Shown here one piece after another: positions 21,946-34,533 of a stretch of 64,000 bases of DNA. Where the stretch lies: NCBI GenBank assembly GCA_001683735.1, contig LUGG01000003.1, forward strand, positions 248,001-312,000, written 5' to 3'. Below the pieces are notes generated by a model. The model was not told the origin of the DNA and ran no database searches. It saw only the letters and a list, made by a program, of their open reading frames with translations. The DNA comes from Grifola frondosa (Eukaryota > Basidiomycota > Agaricomycetes > Polyporales > Grifolaceae). Positions within the stretch are counted from its first letter, which is position 1. Every line of letters starts with the position of its first letter. The position numbers were made by a program, and so were the translations under genes.

Positions 21946-24900
21946 ATGCCGCAGTCCTCCCGCCCCCGCCAGGACGACAAGGACCGCTCAGCAAAGGCAC
22001 AGGAGCAGGAGCTCAAGCGCGCAAGAGGTGCCATATCTTGCGCAGAATGCCGCAGGCTCAAACTCAAGTGCGACAAGACCGTCCCCTGCTCCTCATGCAA
22101 GCGCAGAGGCTGCGCCTCCATCTGTCCCAATGGCAGCCTTACCACAGGTCAGGGTACTAGGTGAGCCGCGATTTCTCGTTTTGGGTTCTTGATTGGGTGT
22201 GGTGTGTTCGGTTTTATCGTCTTAGACTAGCGAATTTGACGGAGATCTGTGGATGTCGGCGTTCGTGGCGTCTCTCACATGGTGCAGGCGTTCCACGCTG
22301 CGCTCGAGCCCTTACGTTCTCGCTACGATGGCAGGATGGAGTATGATGTGACACTCCGAAGGCGCACACTCATTGCGTGTTTCATGCGGGCAGATGACTG
22401 CCTAGACACAATTGCACCAGTTGTGGCGCCTTCCGTTGCTATCTCCTTCTCGCCTACTACGTGTCCTGGGCGTCTGCACAATCAATGCACGTTGTAGAGG
22501 GTGATATGTGGGATGTAGCTCGGCTTCTCTAGCCTCTTCTTCCAAGAGGATAATGCTTTTCTACGTATTGCGCCCGGTTCCAGACGTCCAGGCTTCCGTG
22601 CAGTATGGTGGCGCTTGCACGTTAGGCTCTGGCGAGACAGCACGGCCAGCGTGTGGGGCCGGTCGCATCTGCAATCTCTTCCAAACGGTTGTTGGTGCCA
22701 GTGGCACCTTTGTGTGCAAACGAGTACTGTCCCGTGAAGACCTTTGTGTGGCACTGGATGGCAGCCAAACTCGAGTGAAGGCAGATTCCAAGCATAGCGC
22801 CTGACACGGTTTTCAAAGGTTCATCCTTGCCGACACCGACCGCCTGCACCGGAAAATCGCCGAAATGAGCGACCGCATCCGCCAACTCGAGGACGGTCTT
22901 GCGATACTACAATCGAGCGTCTCCCGCGACCTCCACCCTCTCCTCAGCCAGGACCTCCTCAAGATCAAGTCCGGCCTTGAACTACACTCTGCCAGCAATT
23001 TTTCGTATTCCGAGAATACTGAACGCACGGACGACGGCGATGACGACGGCGAGAGCAAGTACATCGACGCGTTCGGCACGCTGGCGCTGCGCGACGACGG
23101 CGCCGCGACGTTCTATGGCCACTCTGCGGGCTCCGAGGTACGTCCCCCACGTCGTTCATGTCTCCATTCCCTGACCATTCCCGCTCACTGTCTCTCAGAG
23201 CCTCCTACTGGTACGTATCTCCCATCCGTCTGCTACTTTGACCACTCTACTCACACGCGTGCTCACAGAACGAACCGACCTCTCCGACCTCGATCTCCTC
23301 CCCAACCTCACCCATACTCCCCGCCGCAGTGACGCGCCTCGCCTCCTCCTTCCCCGCCTCCCCCTCCGACCTCTCCTCCCTGCACCAGATCCACGCACAC
23401 CTCCCGCCCTGGCCGCGCGCCGCCCAGCTGTGCGACCTCTACCTCGAGCAGGCGCCCTGGTTCTTCGGCGCCGTCGCGCGCGCACAGCTGCTCGACGAGC
23501 TCCTCCCGCTGTTCTACCCCGAGGCGGCCGCGGTGAGCACGGGCGCGGCGGGGACCCCGCGGCGTTCGGGCTGCTGCCTGCGCGCGGCGCGGTGTCTGCG
23601 CACGACCTCGCGCTGCTGTTTGTGATATTTTGTTTTGGGGCGCTGACGGATAGCACGCTGCCGCCCGCGCCGTTTAACCAGGAGGCGGAGACGTATTTCC
23701 AGCTTACGCGTGCGTCGCTTGCGCTGGAGCCTGTGCTGGACCGCCCGCCGAGTGTTGCTACTGTGCAGACGCTGAGTTTGATGGGTATATATCAGGTAGG
23801 TGTCCAGTCTGTTCTTGAGAGATATGGAGTTGAGTGTGTGGTGTTGCAGGGACTGGTCGCTGAGGAACATAGCATTGAGAGCACGTGGGCGCTCATGGGG
23901 CTCAGCTCGAAATTGGCGCAGAGTGTGAGTGCTCGTCCCTGCACGCGTCTGCTATTTCCCTCACTGACTCGTGGCGTTACCTCAGATTGGTCTTCGTACG
24001 TCTGCGTTGATGATGCAGTGGGGGTGTTGTCTGACTTTGGTTGCAGATCGCGACTGTGCGCGTTTCCAGTTGTCCACTGCGGAGGTGCAGAAGCGGCGCG
24101 GGCTGTTCTGGGAGCTGTTCATCACGGACTGTTGGCAGGTACGTGCGCGCGCCATCTGTTTCCTCTGTGGGAGTGGATTTTCTCATGAACACCACTAGGC
24201 CCTCGCCACCGGCCGACTACCCACCTTCTCCCTACAATTCGTCGACACGGAGCTCGCAGGCGACCCCGACCAGACGCTCGAAGAAGACGGCAGCGTCCAG
24301 CCCAGCTGTGAGTCCCCTCCCCCCCTCCCCCCAACTCGCCTACGAATGGTTGCTGATGGTATGGCGGTATGGCGGCGGCAGTCCCGGCGTGGAAGGCGCG
24401 CTGGGGCAAGGAGTGCGTGTCGCCGATCGTGATGGGCACGCTGACGTCGCAGGCGCCGAGGTACGCGGTGATCCTCGAGCTCGACCGGCGGATCCGCGAC
24501 ATGCCCCTCCCCAAGTACGCGCAGGGCGCGGCGCCCCGCGGGGCGGGGCTCGCGCAGACCATGTCGCATTACATGCCTATCAATTATCTGCATCTCAGTG
24601 CGTCTAACGCTGCGTTCTGGGGATAACGCTGACTGCTGATTGGGATGTGTGGGGGGTTGCAGCTCTGCTGTATGTGCACCGGTGCTTCTTCGCGCAGGCG
24701 CTGAGCCAGCACCCGACGGACCCGATGCGGAGCCAGTACGCGCCGTCGTTCCTCGCTGGGTACCGGAGTGCATGTGCGCTGCTGAGCACGGTGCGCGAGC
24801 AGTTCATGCTGTTCCCCGTGCAGATCGCGCGGTTCTGGGTGCTGTGGACGCATGCGTTCTCGTCTTCGGTGCGTGCCTTCCTGTTGCGCGTTTAGGATTG

Positions 24901-26334
24901 GGTGGGCTGATGGGGGATGGTGCGGGCGCGTAGGTGATGCTGGCGTCGGTGGTGACGCACGGCGGGACGACCAAGACTGCACAGGCTGCCCTTGGCGAAC
25001 TGCGCCTCGCATGCGACCTATTCGAGCGCGCCGCGACACACGGCGGGCGCGCCGTCAAGTTCCTCGTACGTAACATACCTCCCCATACCGCGTATTCCAT
25101 CCTCACTGACCACCCTGCGCAGCCGATCCTGCGCCGGCTGCAAGACAAGGCACAGCAAGCACACTTCAAGGGGCTGCAGCCGCTCCGGCACGATATCTTC
25201 ACGCCGCGCAACGCACAGAGCGACGCGCCGGACGAGCTGTCGATATTCAGCGGGCGCACGCGTACCGTCGCGACCAAGGCGCATAAGCCGCGGGCGCGGA
25301 GCGAGTCGCGCCGGCGCATCTCGCCCGGCACTTCTTCTTCTTCTGGTGGCTCCGCCGCGCCCACGCCGCCCGACTCTGCTGGCTCGGGGGCGGGGAGCTC
25401 GCCGGGGTCGGGGGCGGAGGTGTTCCCGATGGTGGAGCCGGCGGCGCGCGCGAGGGTGCACCCGAGGCTTGTGGACGAGATGCGGGCGTGGCAGGGGCAG
25501 CTGGATGCGCAGATTGCGTATTGTAGGGGGGAGGGGGCGGGGGTGGAGATGGAGACGCCGTTTGCGTACCAGGCGTCGGGTGGGGAGGGGTGGTATGCGG
25601 AGCCGGAGCAGGAGGGCGTTTCGCCACACCAGCAGCTGCAGCATCGACAACAAGAACACCCACAACGGCATCAACAACAGCAGCAGCATCAGCAACAGCA
25701 CCGACAGCAACAGCAACAGCAACATCCACAACAACATCATTATCAGCAGCAGGAATATCTCCAGGCCTTGCAGCCACATCCTTCGCACTCCATGCAAGCT
25801 CAGGCGCCGCCTGTGCGGGCCCATCCCGTGCAGGCACAGCATCCCGTGCAAACCTCGCAGCCCGTCCACGCGACGATGCACGCAACGACCGAATCGCAAG
25901 CGCATTCTCTCCCCGTGTACGGCGCCGTCGACCCCGGGCCGCCGGCAGACGCATCATACCACCCATACGCCGCGCCGCCTCCTTCGGCCGCGCACGAGTA
26001 CCACGCAGAATACGAATACGAATACACCCATGCCCCTGCCCACCACGCGAACGCGAATGTGCGCTCGGAGCTGTGGGCTGTGCCGCCGCAGGCGCAGGAG
26101 AGCGCGTTGTTGTATGGGACGTCGCCCGAGTTTCAGCAGCTCGTGGAGGAGCAGTATGGACTCAAGCATGGCCATGGCCATGGCCAGCAGATGCAGATGC
26201 AGATGATGCCCCCGCCCCCGCCCCCGCATGTGCTCCCGGTGTACACGGGTGGGTACAGCCTGCAGGAGTCGTGGACGTCGTTCATGCAGAACGAGCTGCC
26301 GACGCCTGTGCAGTCGAGCCATGGCAGGCGGTGA
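21946..26334 (+). CDS. Zn2Cys6 fungal transcription factor with glutamine-rich tail
   Basis: Nuclear regulator. Exons: 21946-22160, 22819-23137, 23199-23210, 23269-23795, 23850-23934, 23986-23995, 24047-24138, 24199-24307, 24382-24597, 24663-24868, 24934-25065, 25123-26334. Residues 30-60 hold the binuclear cluster (C-x2-C-x6-C-x5-C-x2-C-x8-C) in CAECRRLKLKCDKTVPCSSC, then a linker and coiled coil (MSDRIRQLEDGLAIL). The fungal-specific domain follows: FNQEAETYFQLTRASLALEP, RDCARFQLSTAEVQKRRGLF, WELFITDCWQ with ATGRLPTFSLQFVD, YAQG..MSHYMPINY. The C-terminus is Gln/His/Pro-rich (about 25620-26300), a likely activation region. Intron 1 is 658 nt, far longer than the rest, and two exons are only 12 and 10 nt. 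One frame break near 23557 lies in a G run. Target genes unknown. Confidence 0.9.
22161..22818 (+). other. Long first intron of the Zn2Cys6 factor
   Basis: GTGAGC donor at 22161 and AAAG acceptor at 22818 restore an Arg codon and the usual TRFILADT continuation. All other introns in this gene are about 50-70 nt. No ORF, inverted terminal repeats or known element recognised inside it. Confidence 0.7.
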
Positions 26335-26815
26335 AAACACCGTTTTCATTTTCTGTGTGGTGTAAGGTAGTACTATGTGTTGTGTTTGATTGTGGATCGC
26401 TATCCGAGTCGTCGCATCGTTTTGTTTGTGTTTGGTCCCTTGTCATATGGGCATGTCTCGAGATACCTATGCTTTTACAGTTACGTTCTAGATCTGTGCT
26501 TCGGTTGGTCGTGCTCGCGTACTTGTGGATTCTGGTGCGCATCATGTTATATTTACTGATGGATCTCGTGGTTACATGTGGAATGCATTTTATTTTATTC
26601 AAGTCGCGTCCGCAGATTCGAAGACGCAGGTTCGAATCGAACCGCCACATGAATTGCGAAGGGAAGATTGTAGGTACAACGAATCATGCAGCAGTGGAGG
26701 ATCGCTTGGGTATGACGCCAGAATAATCGTACATGGTAACCGCCGTTTCTCTTCGTGTGTATACATATAATGCTACAAGGTGTTTCAATCAAGCCGAGGG
26801 GTAGCGGATGATCAT

Positions 26816-29431
26816 TTACTTGTTGCGACCCATAGCCGCAAACTCAGACGTGAACTCTTCCATCGCATCCAGCGTCTCTGCCAAATGCGAGAACCCCAGC
26901 TTCTCGCCCTTGCTCGCTGCGAGCGAGTTCGCAGTACGCGTCGCATTCTTGATCTGCCGCCCGTTGATATTGCGCTCCGCAAGCCGCTCAAGGAACTCCG
27001 CGCCGATGTCGTCCTCCTCAACGCCGACCTTCTTGAGGAATGCCACCCAAACCTGCTTTTTGGCGGACTTGGAGAGCTCCTGGAAGTGCAGCGCAACGTG
27101 GATGCGGGAGAGGAACGCCTCGTCGAAGGTCTTGATGCGGTTCGTGGTCATGAAGAGAATTCCGCGGTAGTACTCGACGTGACGCAGGCTGGAGAATGTC
27201 GCATTAGTTTATGCACTGCATCCGGTGACAGAGCGCTCACAAGACGGCGACCATCGCATTCCGCTCGAGATCATGCAGAGACCGTTCTTCCAGGAACACG
27301 TCGGCCTACATATGTGCGTTCAATATCTCCCCTTCCGCGATATAATCAAGAAAATCCTCACTTCATCAATGAGAACGATTGCCTTCCAGCTCGTCGCGAT
27401 ATCGAAGACCTGCTCGAGCGCCTGGTCGAGCTCCGCTGCTTGCGTCCCGAGGTCGCCACCGCCAATGACGTACAAGGGACGTCGAACGTGCTCGCTCGTG
27501 GCCTCCGCCGAGAGCGTCTTGCCCACACCTGGAGGGCCGAAGAGATTGATCACCAGCCCATGACCCTTTCCTTGCACGAAGTCGTCAAACCCGAGGTCGG
27601 AGTTGTGCGCTTCTACAAGCGACTGCAACAAAGTCTTACGACCGGCGGGAAGTACGAGGTTGCTGAATGCTTCGTCATTCCAGATGATCTCTGTGACGTG
27701 CTCGATGTTGAACTCCACTGTGTAGAGTAGACGTTGTTATTCTTTTTCGACAGGAACGCTAGACCGTGATGTGGAAGACGTACGCCATATTTTGTCTGAT
27801 AGGCTGAATCCGTAAACCACAGCTGGCGTCAGCAGCAGCTCATCTTCAGTGAGTTCCGTGTCCAAACGTTGCGTCTTGGTCCGCACTTGGAGAGTAGGAA
27901 CTACATTACCTAGCACTCGTAGAATTAGGAGACAGACGAAAAAACACAAGGAATGAGACGTACTCATATCTGGCGGCGGTAGTGGCACAGGCGTATAATT
28001 GCCCCATTGATTTGGCTGCGTTTGAACTCCTTCGCCCTTAACCATTGGAAGCTCGTAATTTGGGTTCAGCCACTTGAAGTTTGCTAGGGAAAAAGGTCAC
28101 GACCAGCGGTGCATTATCGACGAATAACACACATACCTCTGTCAATCATAATGCGAGAGTTCACCTACACGGAATTGTTCAGAGCGAACTACGATTGGGA
28201 CACCGCACTTACGTTATATTTGATATACTTCTTACATGCTCCCGTACCTATGGCCATTGCACCGAGCCCATGATAGTGCATGTGATGGATGCCCCTCGTA
28301 GATACCCATTTGCGCCCACGAGCAATGAGGGTGCGCTCAAGTTCCACATGCCCAGGGTGATACTTGATGGGATATACATCCAACGTATTGATTTTCACTG
28401 TCCCCTTGAACGACCCTACGAGCATCCTGGTTTGTACCTTCCCAAAGGCTTTCCCGCCGCCAGCTTTACGCAACTGAGCGTCGGGAGACGGCATCGGCGC
28501 CCAGCCACCATTATTGCTGCTCGTGCCGCTCTCGTCCACAGCATCGACACTTTCGCACATCAGGTCATAGTAACCCCCTGTCAGCGTGTGTACGAGAGAC
28601 GCAGATACAAGCTGCAGAGCACGGGGTTCTCCAGTAATAGGGCACTCCGTGATGAGCACCGTCTGTGGAACCATGATAGCAAACAGAAGATCGAAGGTGA
28701 TCTCGCCATGCGAAGTAAGATTGGCGATCTTCGCGAGTGTGCCCCGGTAGTCCTTGCGGAGGTAGTCGATCAGCACTTCGACCGTTGTAAGGATGTTCGA
28801 TTCTTCCTCTGAGCGGTCTTTCTTGCCCTTCAGATTGTTCATGTATGTCTCGAAACGAGGAAGGAAGGCGAGCAGTAAATTCGGGTCCAACTGCGGTAGA
28901 TATGGCAAGGAAATGATCAATAACACCAACAATCGAAGAAAAGAAACTCACCTCTAAGGGCTCCGCGGTCCATGACAGCCCTGGAATATTCTGAATGACA
29001 TCTTTGCACGCCTTCAAGAGATAAGGACTCTTGATCGTGACCTGAAACGTCGGCTCTGCGCCTTGCTCGATGTCCTGCGACTTGGGCATCTTACGCACAA
29101 CCACGAAGCAGAAGGACTGCCACGGGTCGTTGTTGTCAGGACCGCCCAAAGGGCGGATAGCCTCCGGGGTCACTTTGGATCCCGTATTTCTATACTTCCA
29201 CGACTTCGACCAGTTGCTGTAATAATAGTCGACGCGCTTAACCTTGAGGTTAGGCGCCGGCGCCGGCGTGGTTGAGGACATCAGGGCCGACGTCGAATGG
29301 TTGTCCTCGTTGTCCTCATGCACGGTACCATTTCCCCAAGAGGAGCTGGCAGGAGAAGGGCCATTCTTCTCCCGGATTTCTGAGCGATTCTGGGGACGAG
29401 AGGGCCTGGAGATAGAGAGGATGCGACGCAT
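26816..29431 (-). CDS. AAA-family ATPase with large N-terminal domain
   Basis: ATP-driven remodelling protein of a fungal family with a long N-terminal region (DUF7025-like) and one AAA module. Start at 29431; exons run with short introns to 26816 and no frame break was found. N-terminal half: FCFVVVRKMPKSQDIEQG, ECPITGEPRALQLVSASL, MLVGSFKGTVKINTLDVYPI. AAA module: Walker A GPPGVGKT in LVINLFGPPGVGKTLSAEAT, Walker B AIVLIDEADVFLEER split by an intron, sensor region GILFMTTNRIKTFDEAFLSR, and arginine in SRIHVALHF. The lid domain ends AAMGRNK. Substrate unknown. An alternative start is the Met of MSSTTPAPAPNLKVK. Conserved single-copy look; neighbours give no functional hint. Confidence 0.9.
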
Positions 29432-30683
29432 GATGGAGGGATAGAAGGATGTGTGATTCGCAACATCGCTTCCTTATAAGCAAAGTTGAAGTTCTCTCAG
29501 CGCTTCCGAGATGATCATCGAATGACTCCCCGGATGCACAGCTGACCTGAATGCGGGATTTCTGCATATATGGTTTCAATGAGTGGTGTCCGCAGCTCTA
29601 ACGCCGGTACCGTTACCTTCAGCGTAGCAATGGATCACTGTCAACGTGTTGACAGACCGTATTCCACTCCCACGGGCTGCAATGGAACCAGAAGAAATCA
29701 GAAGAAGCAGCATTTAGCAGCGCCATACGGTATTGTGCCAAGCGAAGAATTAAGTTCCAGTCATAGCAAGTCACAGCCAAGTCCCACAGCCCAGGTGAGG
29801 CAGTGCAAATCCTAGGATGGCTTATCGTAGCTTCGGTTGAGAACGGTCACCTCTTAGCTCCTTGACAAACATGCCTTATGCATTTGTACACTAGCTTCAA
29901 TCCAGAAATAAAACTCGACCAATCAATTCTAGGAATTGATGATGATCAGTGCGCGAAAATATGCTGACCTGAAAATGACTGGAATCAAACGCAGATTATC
30001 CTTCCCCTCTTCTGAATTTGCCGCCCACATGACAGGACCGCGATCAAACCGTTCGGGCATAACCCAAGCGTCCTGATCGAAGCTGTCAAGGCACCAAACA
30101 TGAATGCATTGAAGGCTTACACGAGTGCACCAGTGATATGGAACACATGGTATACTTCACATGCATATTCGTAAAAATGTCTTCGGTAAGTCCATATGAT
30201 TGCGAAAGTCCGAGAACGGGTGGCTCCCAGGATACTTATTCCCCTAAACATCGTTGTCGCGCCCGCAACTCAGTCCATTATTATGAACGGAGTGATGAGG
30301 GAGCAAGCTACTGCGAGACTAATCCATCGACCACGGGCCAGAGACATCAGGCTATAAGCATTATTGGGGCGAGCGCTGTTCGAGGCATTCAAGGAAGTGG
30401 CGCCAGCAGATGTTATCGAAGACGTGGATAATGTTCCTGCTATCATGTATCTTGTCAACGACACATGAATGCTACTGAACGTGTCAACTCACTTGACACA
30501 GGAGAAGAGGTAGAATCAGTAGATGAGACGGATGACGATGTTGGGCCAACATTAGTTCCACTTGATGACACAGGCACAGTGGTATTACCGCTCGAGGACA
30601 CAGTCACAGTGCTGGATCCGTTTGATGGTCTAATGAAAGGCAGACTTTCACCGAACGGCTTCGTAGACTACAAAAAATCAGAC
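29432..30683. other. Intergenic, one unplaced coding-like stretch
   Basis: No gene recognised. On the plus strand, 30363-30470 reads LLGRALFEAFKEVAPADVIE with no stop until 30470, and looks coding-like, but an in-frame stop lies just upstream and no family was recognised. Confidence 0.35.
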
Positions 30684-31966
30684 TTACGGACAGAATGTAA
30701 GTGTATAGTCAGCGTTCAGTCCCGAGTCACACGTCCAGAGTGCTGTTCCACTCGATTCATCAAACGCGTATGCATAGGCGTCGGGGCAGTTTCCCTCTAA
30801 ACAATCCGTCCAGCATGAACCAAAAGTGATGTAGACGATCTCTTCGGCACTCACTGAAGAAGCTATAGAATGCGACACCTGACGAAGGACACGTAGCTGC
30901 TGTGCTGTGACTTCCGGAGCAGCAGTTCGCCGAGTCAGCTGTGCATTTATCAAGTTGTGAATGATTGGATGATCGGAAATTACTCTGTTTACCTACTAGG
31001 ATCGTTATCAAGGTTCGCTGAGCAAGCACTCTTGCATCCCACCGGGAACCCAGTAGAGTCGAAGGGTCCTTGAAGAGGAGCAGGGCCTATGAAATGTGAG
31101 ATTTGAGATCGCGGAAGACTGCGGATAACTCACAAATTGGGCCAAGATCGACAGGACAACTAGCTTCAGGACAATTGACACTATTAGTGATCGCCATTGG
31201 CAAGTTGTAGCCATCTACAAGGGACACTGGATTTCGCAAAAGGTGATTGTCAATGAGTGGATTTATTGTATGGAGGTACAATAATGGTTGTACCGTCATA
31301 AAAGTCTTCGTCACCGTCGCCTTGTAAGGTCCACTCCGCTACAGTAGCGGGTGGGACGCCCTATTCATAGAGGATGTTAGCCTGCATCATCCATCGACAC
31401 TCATGCAACCACAAGACTCACGGTCCCAGTATGGGGATCGCACAGAAGCCCACCGTTACACCAACCGTCCAGGCATGTTGGACCTGTAGTGATTGAGAAA
31501 TTACAGTCGCGTCTCCCCTTTCATGGACACAGTGAGCAAGGGGGCTACATGCAGTAATATTAGTAAATACGAACCCATATTCGCCCTGATTCCCAGTTGT
31601 CTGGCACAGAGAAACTGACAGAATTAGATGGCGGCGCTTCCCATCTGTTGAGAATAAGATGAGCAATGGGTCAACATTTGTGAATGGAAAGTTACCCAGT
31701 CGGAAAGTCAGGCACGGCTTGGCCAAAGTGAGGTCAGTAAATATCTACGATTGATGTGAAATAATTGCCGGGGCAAGAGCTAGGAGAACATCTTACTGCA
31801 GGCCTACATGTTTAAAGTGAGCCTCTAACTCTCCGGGATGTTGTATGAACGCGCACCATATTGTGAAAGGACATGCATTAGTGACAGTGAACGTGCGTGC
31901 GGTTGCTGACATCGTCATACAGCCAAGGACAACAACATCCACCGTTGTGAACTTCCGTAGCTGCAT
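30684..31966 (-). CDS. Secreted thaumatin-like protein
   Basis: Family of small disulfide-rich secreted proteins, some with beta-1,3-glucanase activity and a role in fruiting-body wall softening. Start at 31966: signal peptide MQLRKFTTVDVVVLGCMTMS then FTVTNACPFTIW. Next exons give IFTDLTLAK, VPDFPTG, WEAPPSNSVSFSVPDNWESG, DGWCNGGLLCDPHTGTGVPP, TVAEWTLQGDGDEDFYD, VSLVDGYNLPMAITN, CPEASCPVDLGP, GPFDSTGFPVGCKSACSANL, NCCSGSHSTAATCPSSGVAF, CPDAYAYAFDESSGTALWTC and a TLTFCP end, in the standard order. One frame break near 31719 (a missing base in LAK-VPDFPTG) interrupts an otherwise complete gene. The acidic cleft residues of the family are partly visible. Confidence 0.88.
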
Positions 31967-32505
31967 TTCGGCAAGGGCACAATAACTCTGAAATGTAATT
32001 CTTGGATACGTTCGAGATTGGGAAGAGGACTTTAAGGACTTAGATGCAAATTGAAGTGTTGTATAAGGGTCCGTGAAGACAAGAAAGCGTTGGATCTATG
32101 TGCCAAATTTTCCGTCGCTGCGCATATCGCGGGTGGATTACTAAGGTGGAACTTGTTCATGAAAAGGTCCATGAGAGGCAGAAACAATAATAGCTGCCTC
32201 GAGGACGTCGCGCGTCTGGTGTACGACGCGTTCGTACACGTGCTCACCGCCGACACGATGTCGACGACTCCGTTCAGGTAGAGACTTTGTAACTTGTAAG
32301 TACAACCTCCAGTGAGTTATGTGCACTTCAGTACGTTTGACTGTCGGTTTCTCTGCCTCGCAGGTTCATTGTAGATATTTGGGCTGTAAGCCATCTCACA
32401 TCCATGCGATATAGTGAGTTCTAGTTTATGCGTCTTTCGAGCCATGTTACAGAGGTGCTACTTCTAGTAACCTGTACAAGGTGGTTATAACGATCTTGCG
32501 AACCC
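31967..32505. other. Intergenic, unplaced ORF
   Basis: An open stretch 32051-32276 (+) with ALDLCAKFSVAAHIAGGLLR and LEDVARLVYDAFVHVLTADT looks coding-like, possibly joined to FIVDIWAVSHLTSMRY at 32360. It could be a small gene or an upstream exon; not recognised. Confidence 0.35.
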
Positions 32506-33319
32506 ATGAACAAAGTCAAGAAATATGTTCCCCGTGCGGGCGGAGGCACTCAAGACTCACCATCAAAAGGTACTCCTGCAGAAAGTCGGACCATGATGTT
32601 CGCTCGTGCAGTGGTCACGGCAACGACAAATACCGCAGCTGCACCAGTAACCTCCGTCAAAGGTCATCTCCCGATTCCTGAGACCGTACGGCCAGTGACT
32701 ACCAGAGAACACTATTGGGCCGCTCGCGCACTAACGGCCGAAACCCTCCTGTCGACACGGATTACCCACCATTCAGCAGTTATATCAGTTATCGGTTGCG
32801 GAACAAGAGAAGCGATCCGTATGTATCCCATTGTTTTGAATTCTTAGTCGAGCTCAGACATAGGACGCGGCTGTGAATCAGCGTGAGTTAGATGCATTGC
32901 AACGGACTCACGAATATAGGCATGCAAAGCTTGAAAGGCTTGTGGTATGCATGGTTGTACGCTTGGTTCTGAAGACTTCTCTCAAATCGGATATGTAGCT
33001 GTTACTGCTCGGTTGTCTTGTTGCTCTTGCCGCAGCTATGCTGCACAGTATCCTCCGGCAGAATCACCATCCACATCCTCCATCCCCTTCACGGTGGACT
33101 ATTCCCGTAATGCACTTCACTATACCCGTCCTTTCTCCTTTTACATCTGTGGTAACGAAACTGCTCTTTCCCTCAGCTATCGTTGACTCACATGCGGACA
33201 TACAGATCGAACATGAGACGTCCGTTATCAATACAAGACTCATAACGGCCTTAGGCTTCCTACTTATCTGTGCTTGCCTAGGATATGCCTGTTTTCGATA
33301 TTGGTTGGGACATGTATGA
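32506..33319 (+). CDS. Coiled-coil single-pass membrane protein, unknown function
   Basis: Unrecognised gene with clear coding features. Starts MNKVKKYVPRAGGGTQDSPS; then PVTTREHYWAARALTAETLL, a charged coiled coil (QLSVAEQEKRS, NQRELDALQRTHEYRHAKLE), a membrane helix around VTALLGCLVALAAAMLHSIL, a proline-rich stretch, and a second helix LITALGFLLICACLGYACF near the end. Introns follow 32819 (GTATGT) and about 32944 (GTATGC). A frame break near 32770 separates the first part from the coiled coil. I recall similar coiled-coil plus helix proteins in other agaricomycetes, but no function. Confidence 0.55.
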
Positions 33320-33443
33320 ATACGATAGCACGAATTGAATCTCAAGGAATCAACGTAATATATTGCAGTAGACATAATTAATGCAAGATGCAAACGTGAT
33401 AAATCTCTACTCAACGACACTGCAAGACATTAGTACTCTGTGA

Positions 33444-34533
33444 TCACAGCTCAAAGAAATCAGCTAGATGCCTCCAGATGTATATCCTGCAAGCCTCGAT
33501 CCAGCAGATGAGATAGTTCAACATTGAGCGCATATCGCATGTGGCCGATCGACGGCTCCGGGGGTTCTCATCCACTCGGTGAATCTCCTCCAGTGTTCTA
33601 TCAGCTGCCGCATTCTGCTCATACCCTCCAACAACGCCCCCCTCAGATGCGGCCAAAACCGTCGGATCTCCAGAAAGCAGTAGTGGTCCAACGCTGGCCA
33701 CATGTGGGCTGGGACGCGAATCATCATCTGCATGGGACGGCTCCGCAACCGTTCGAGTCCGATGATGAACCGCTCGATGTCCGCGTACGACAGTGGCGCG
33801 ATATTGCGACCCAGGGCAGGCCTCCCAAATTGAAACGTGGACAGGCTCATCGCATAAAATAACGGGAAGTAGAGCTCGCGGTCAGTGTACCCGCACTCCC
33901 GGAGAAGCACGATGATGCTCGCAGGGTGCACGGTGGTGTCCCTGCCCTGCGCCACGATGGCGGGATCGTAATGAGGGTTCACGATTATCCTGCCGCCTTG
34001 TGTCGCGTACGGGGAGCGCTGCATCTGTCGAATGCGTAGCGCATCCATCTTAGCATCGTGCTTGTCGAGCGCAGATGGCCATTCTTCCTTGATGAGCTTG
34101 ACAACACCACTGCGCAACGGTTCAACGTCATACGCCGTCGCCATCCGCAAGATTCTTGACAGCGCGAGGAAGTTTTCTGCGGTCAAGCGAGGGAAACTAC
34201 TACTGACGCCCAGATTAGTGTCGAGCGATGAACGGGAGGATTGGTTACGCACAAGCCATCATATATAACACTCAGGAAAGCTTCCATATCCTCTTTGGCA
34301 TTGCCTGAGACAAGATAGCGACATCCACGAAACCTTGGCTTAATACCCTCCTGGGCATCAAGTAATTCACGAAGGACAGGCGAATGTTTGGAAATCAAGG
34401 AATGATGGACACAAAAAAGAGTATTTCTTGCGCGGATAATGACATCGCCGTCGTTCATATAGAGCGTAGGATGTTCGACGAGATGGTACTTGCGGTCAAC
34501 GCGGGCTCGCTTGCGCTCGGGTAGAGAAGACAT
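33444..34533 (-). CDS. BTB/POZ domain protein
   Basis: Agaricomycete BTB protein, a type often multi-copy in these genomes. Start at 34533 (MSSLPERKRARVDRKYHLVE). The BTB fold is shown by LYMNDGDVIIRARNTLFCVH, HSLISKHSPVLRELLDAQ and AFLSVIYDG; an intron of about 55 nt follows and the second exon begins SSFPRLTAENFLALSRILRM with ATAYDVEPLRSGVVKLIKEE. The C-terminal part is hydrophobic and helical. The end is uncertain: one frame stops at 33518 (AICAQC), another gives CDMRSMLNYLICWIEACRIY ending near 33444, which better matches the usual tail, so a frame break near 33570 is likely. Ubiquitin-ligase adaptor or transcriptional role is possible by family only. Confidence 0.8.

Noticed and set aside
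25018..25966. Long antisense ORFs (up to 295 codons) opposite the last exon of the Zn2Cys6 factor
   Set aside because: GC-rich, low-complexity shadows of a Gln/His-rich coding exon; no start context or family resemblance.
26595..26650. tRNA B-box-like GGTTCGAATCG downstream of the Zn2Cys6 factor
   Set aside because: No paired T arm, acceptor or anticodon arm can be built around it.
30270..30470. Gene around LLGRALFEAFKEVAPADVIE
   Set aside because: Single short open stretch with an in-frame stop just before it; no partner exons. Noted in the gap description only.
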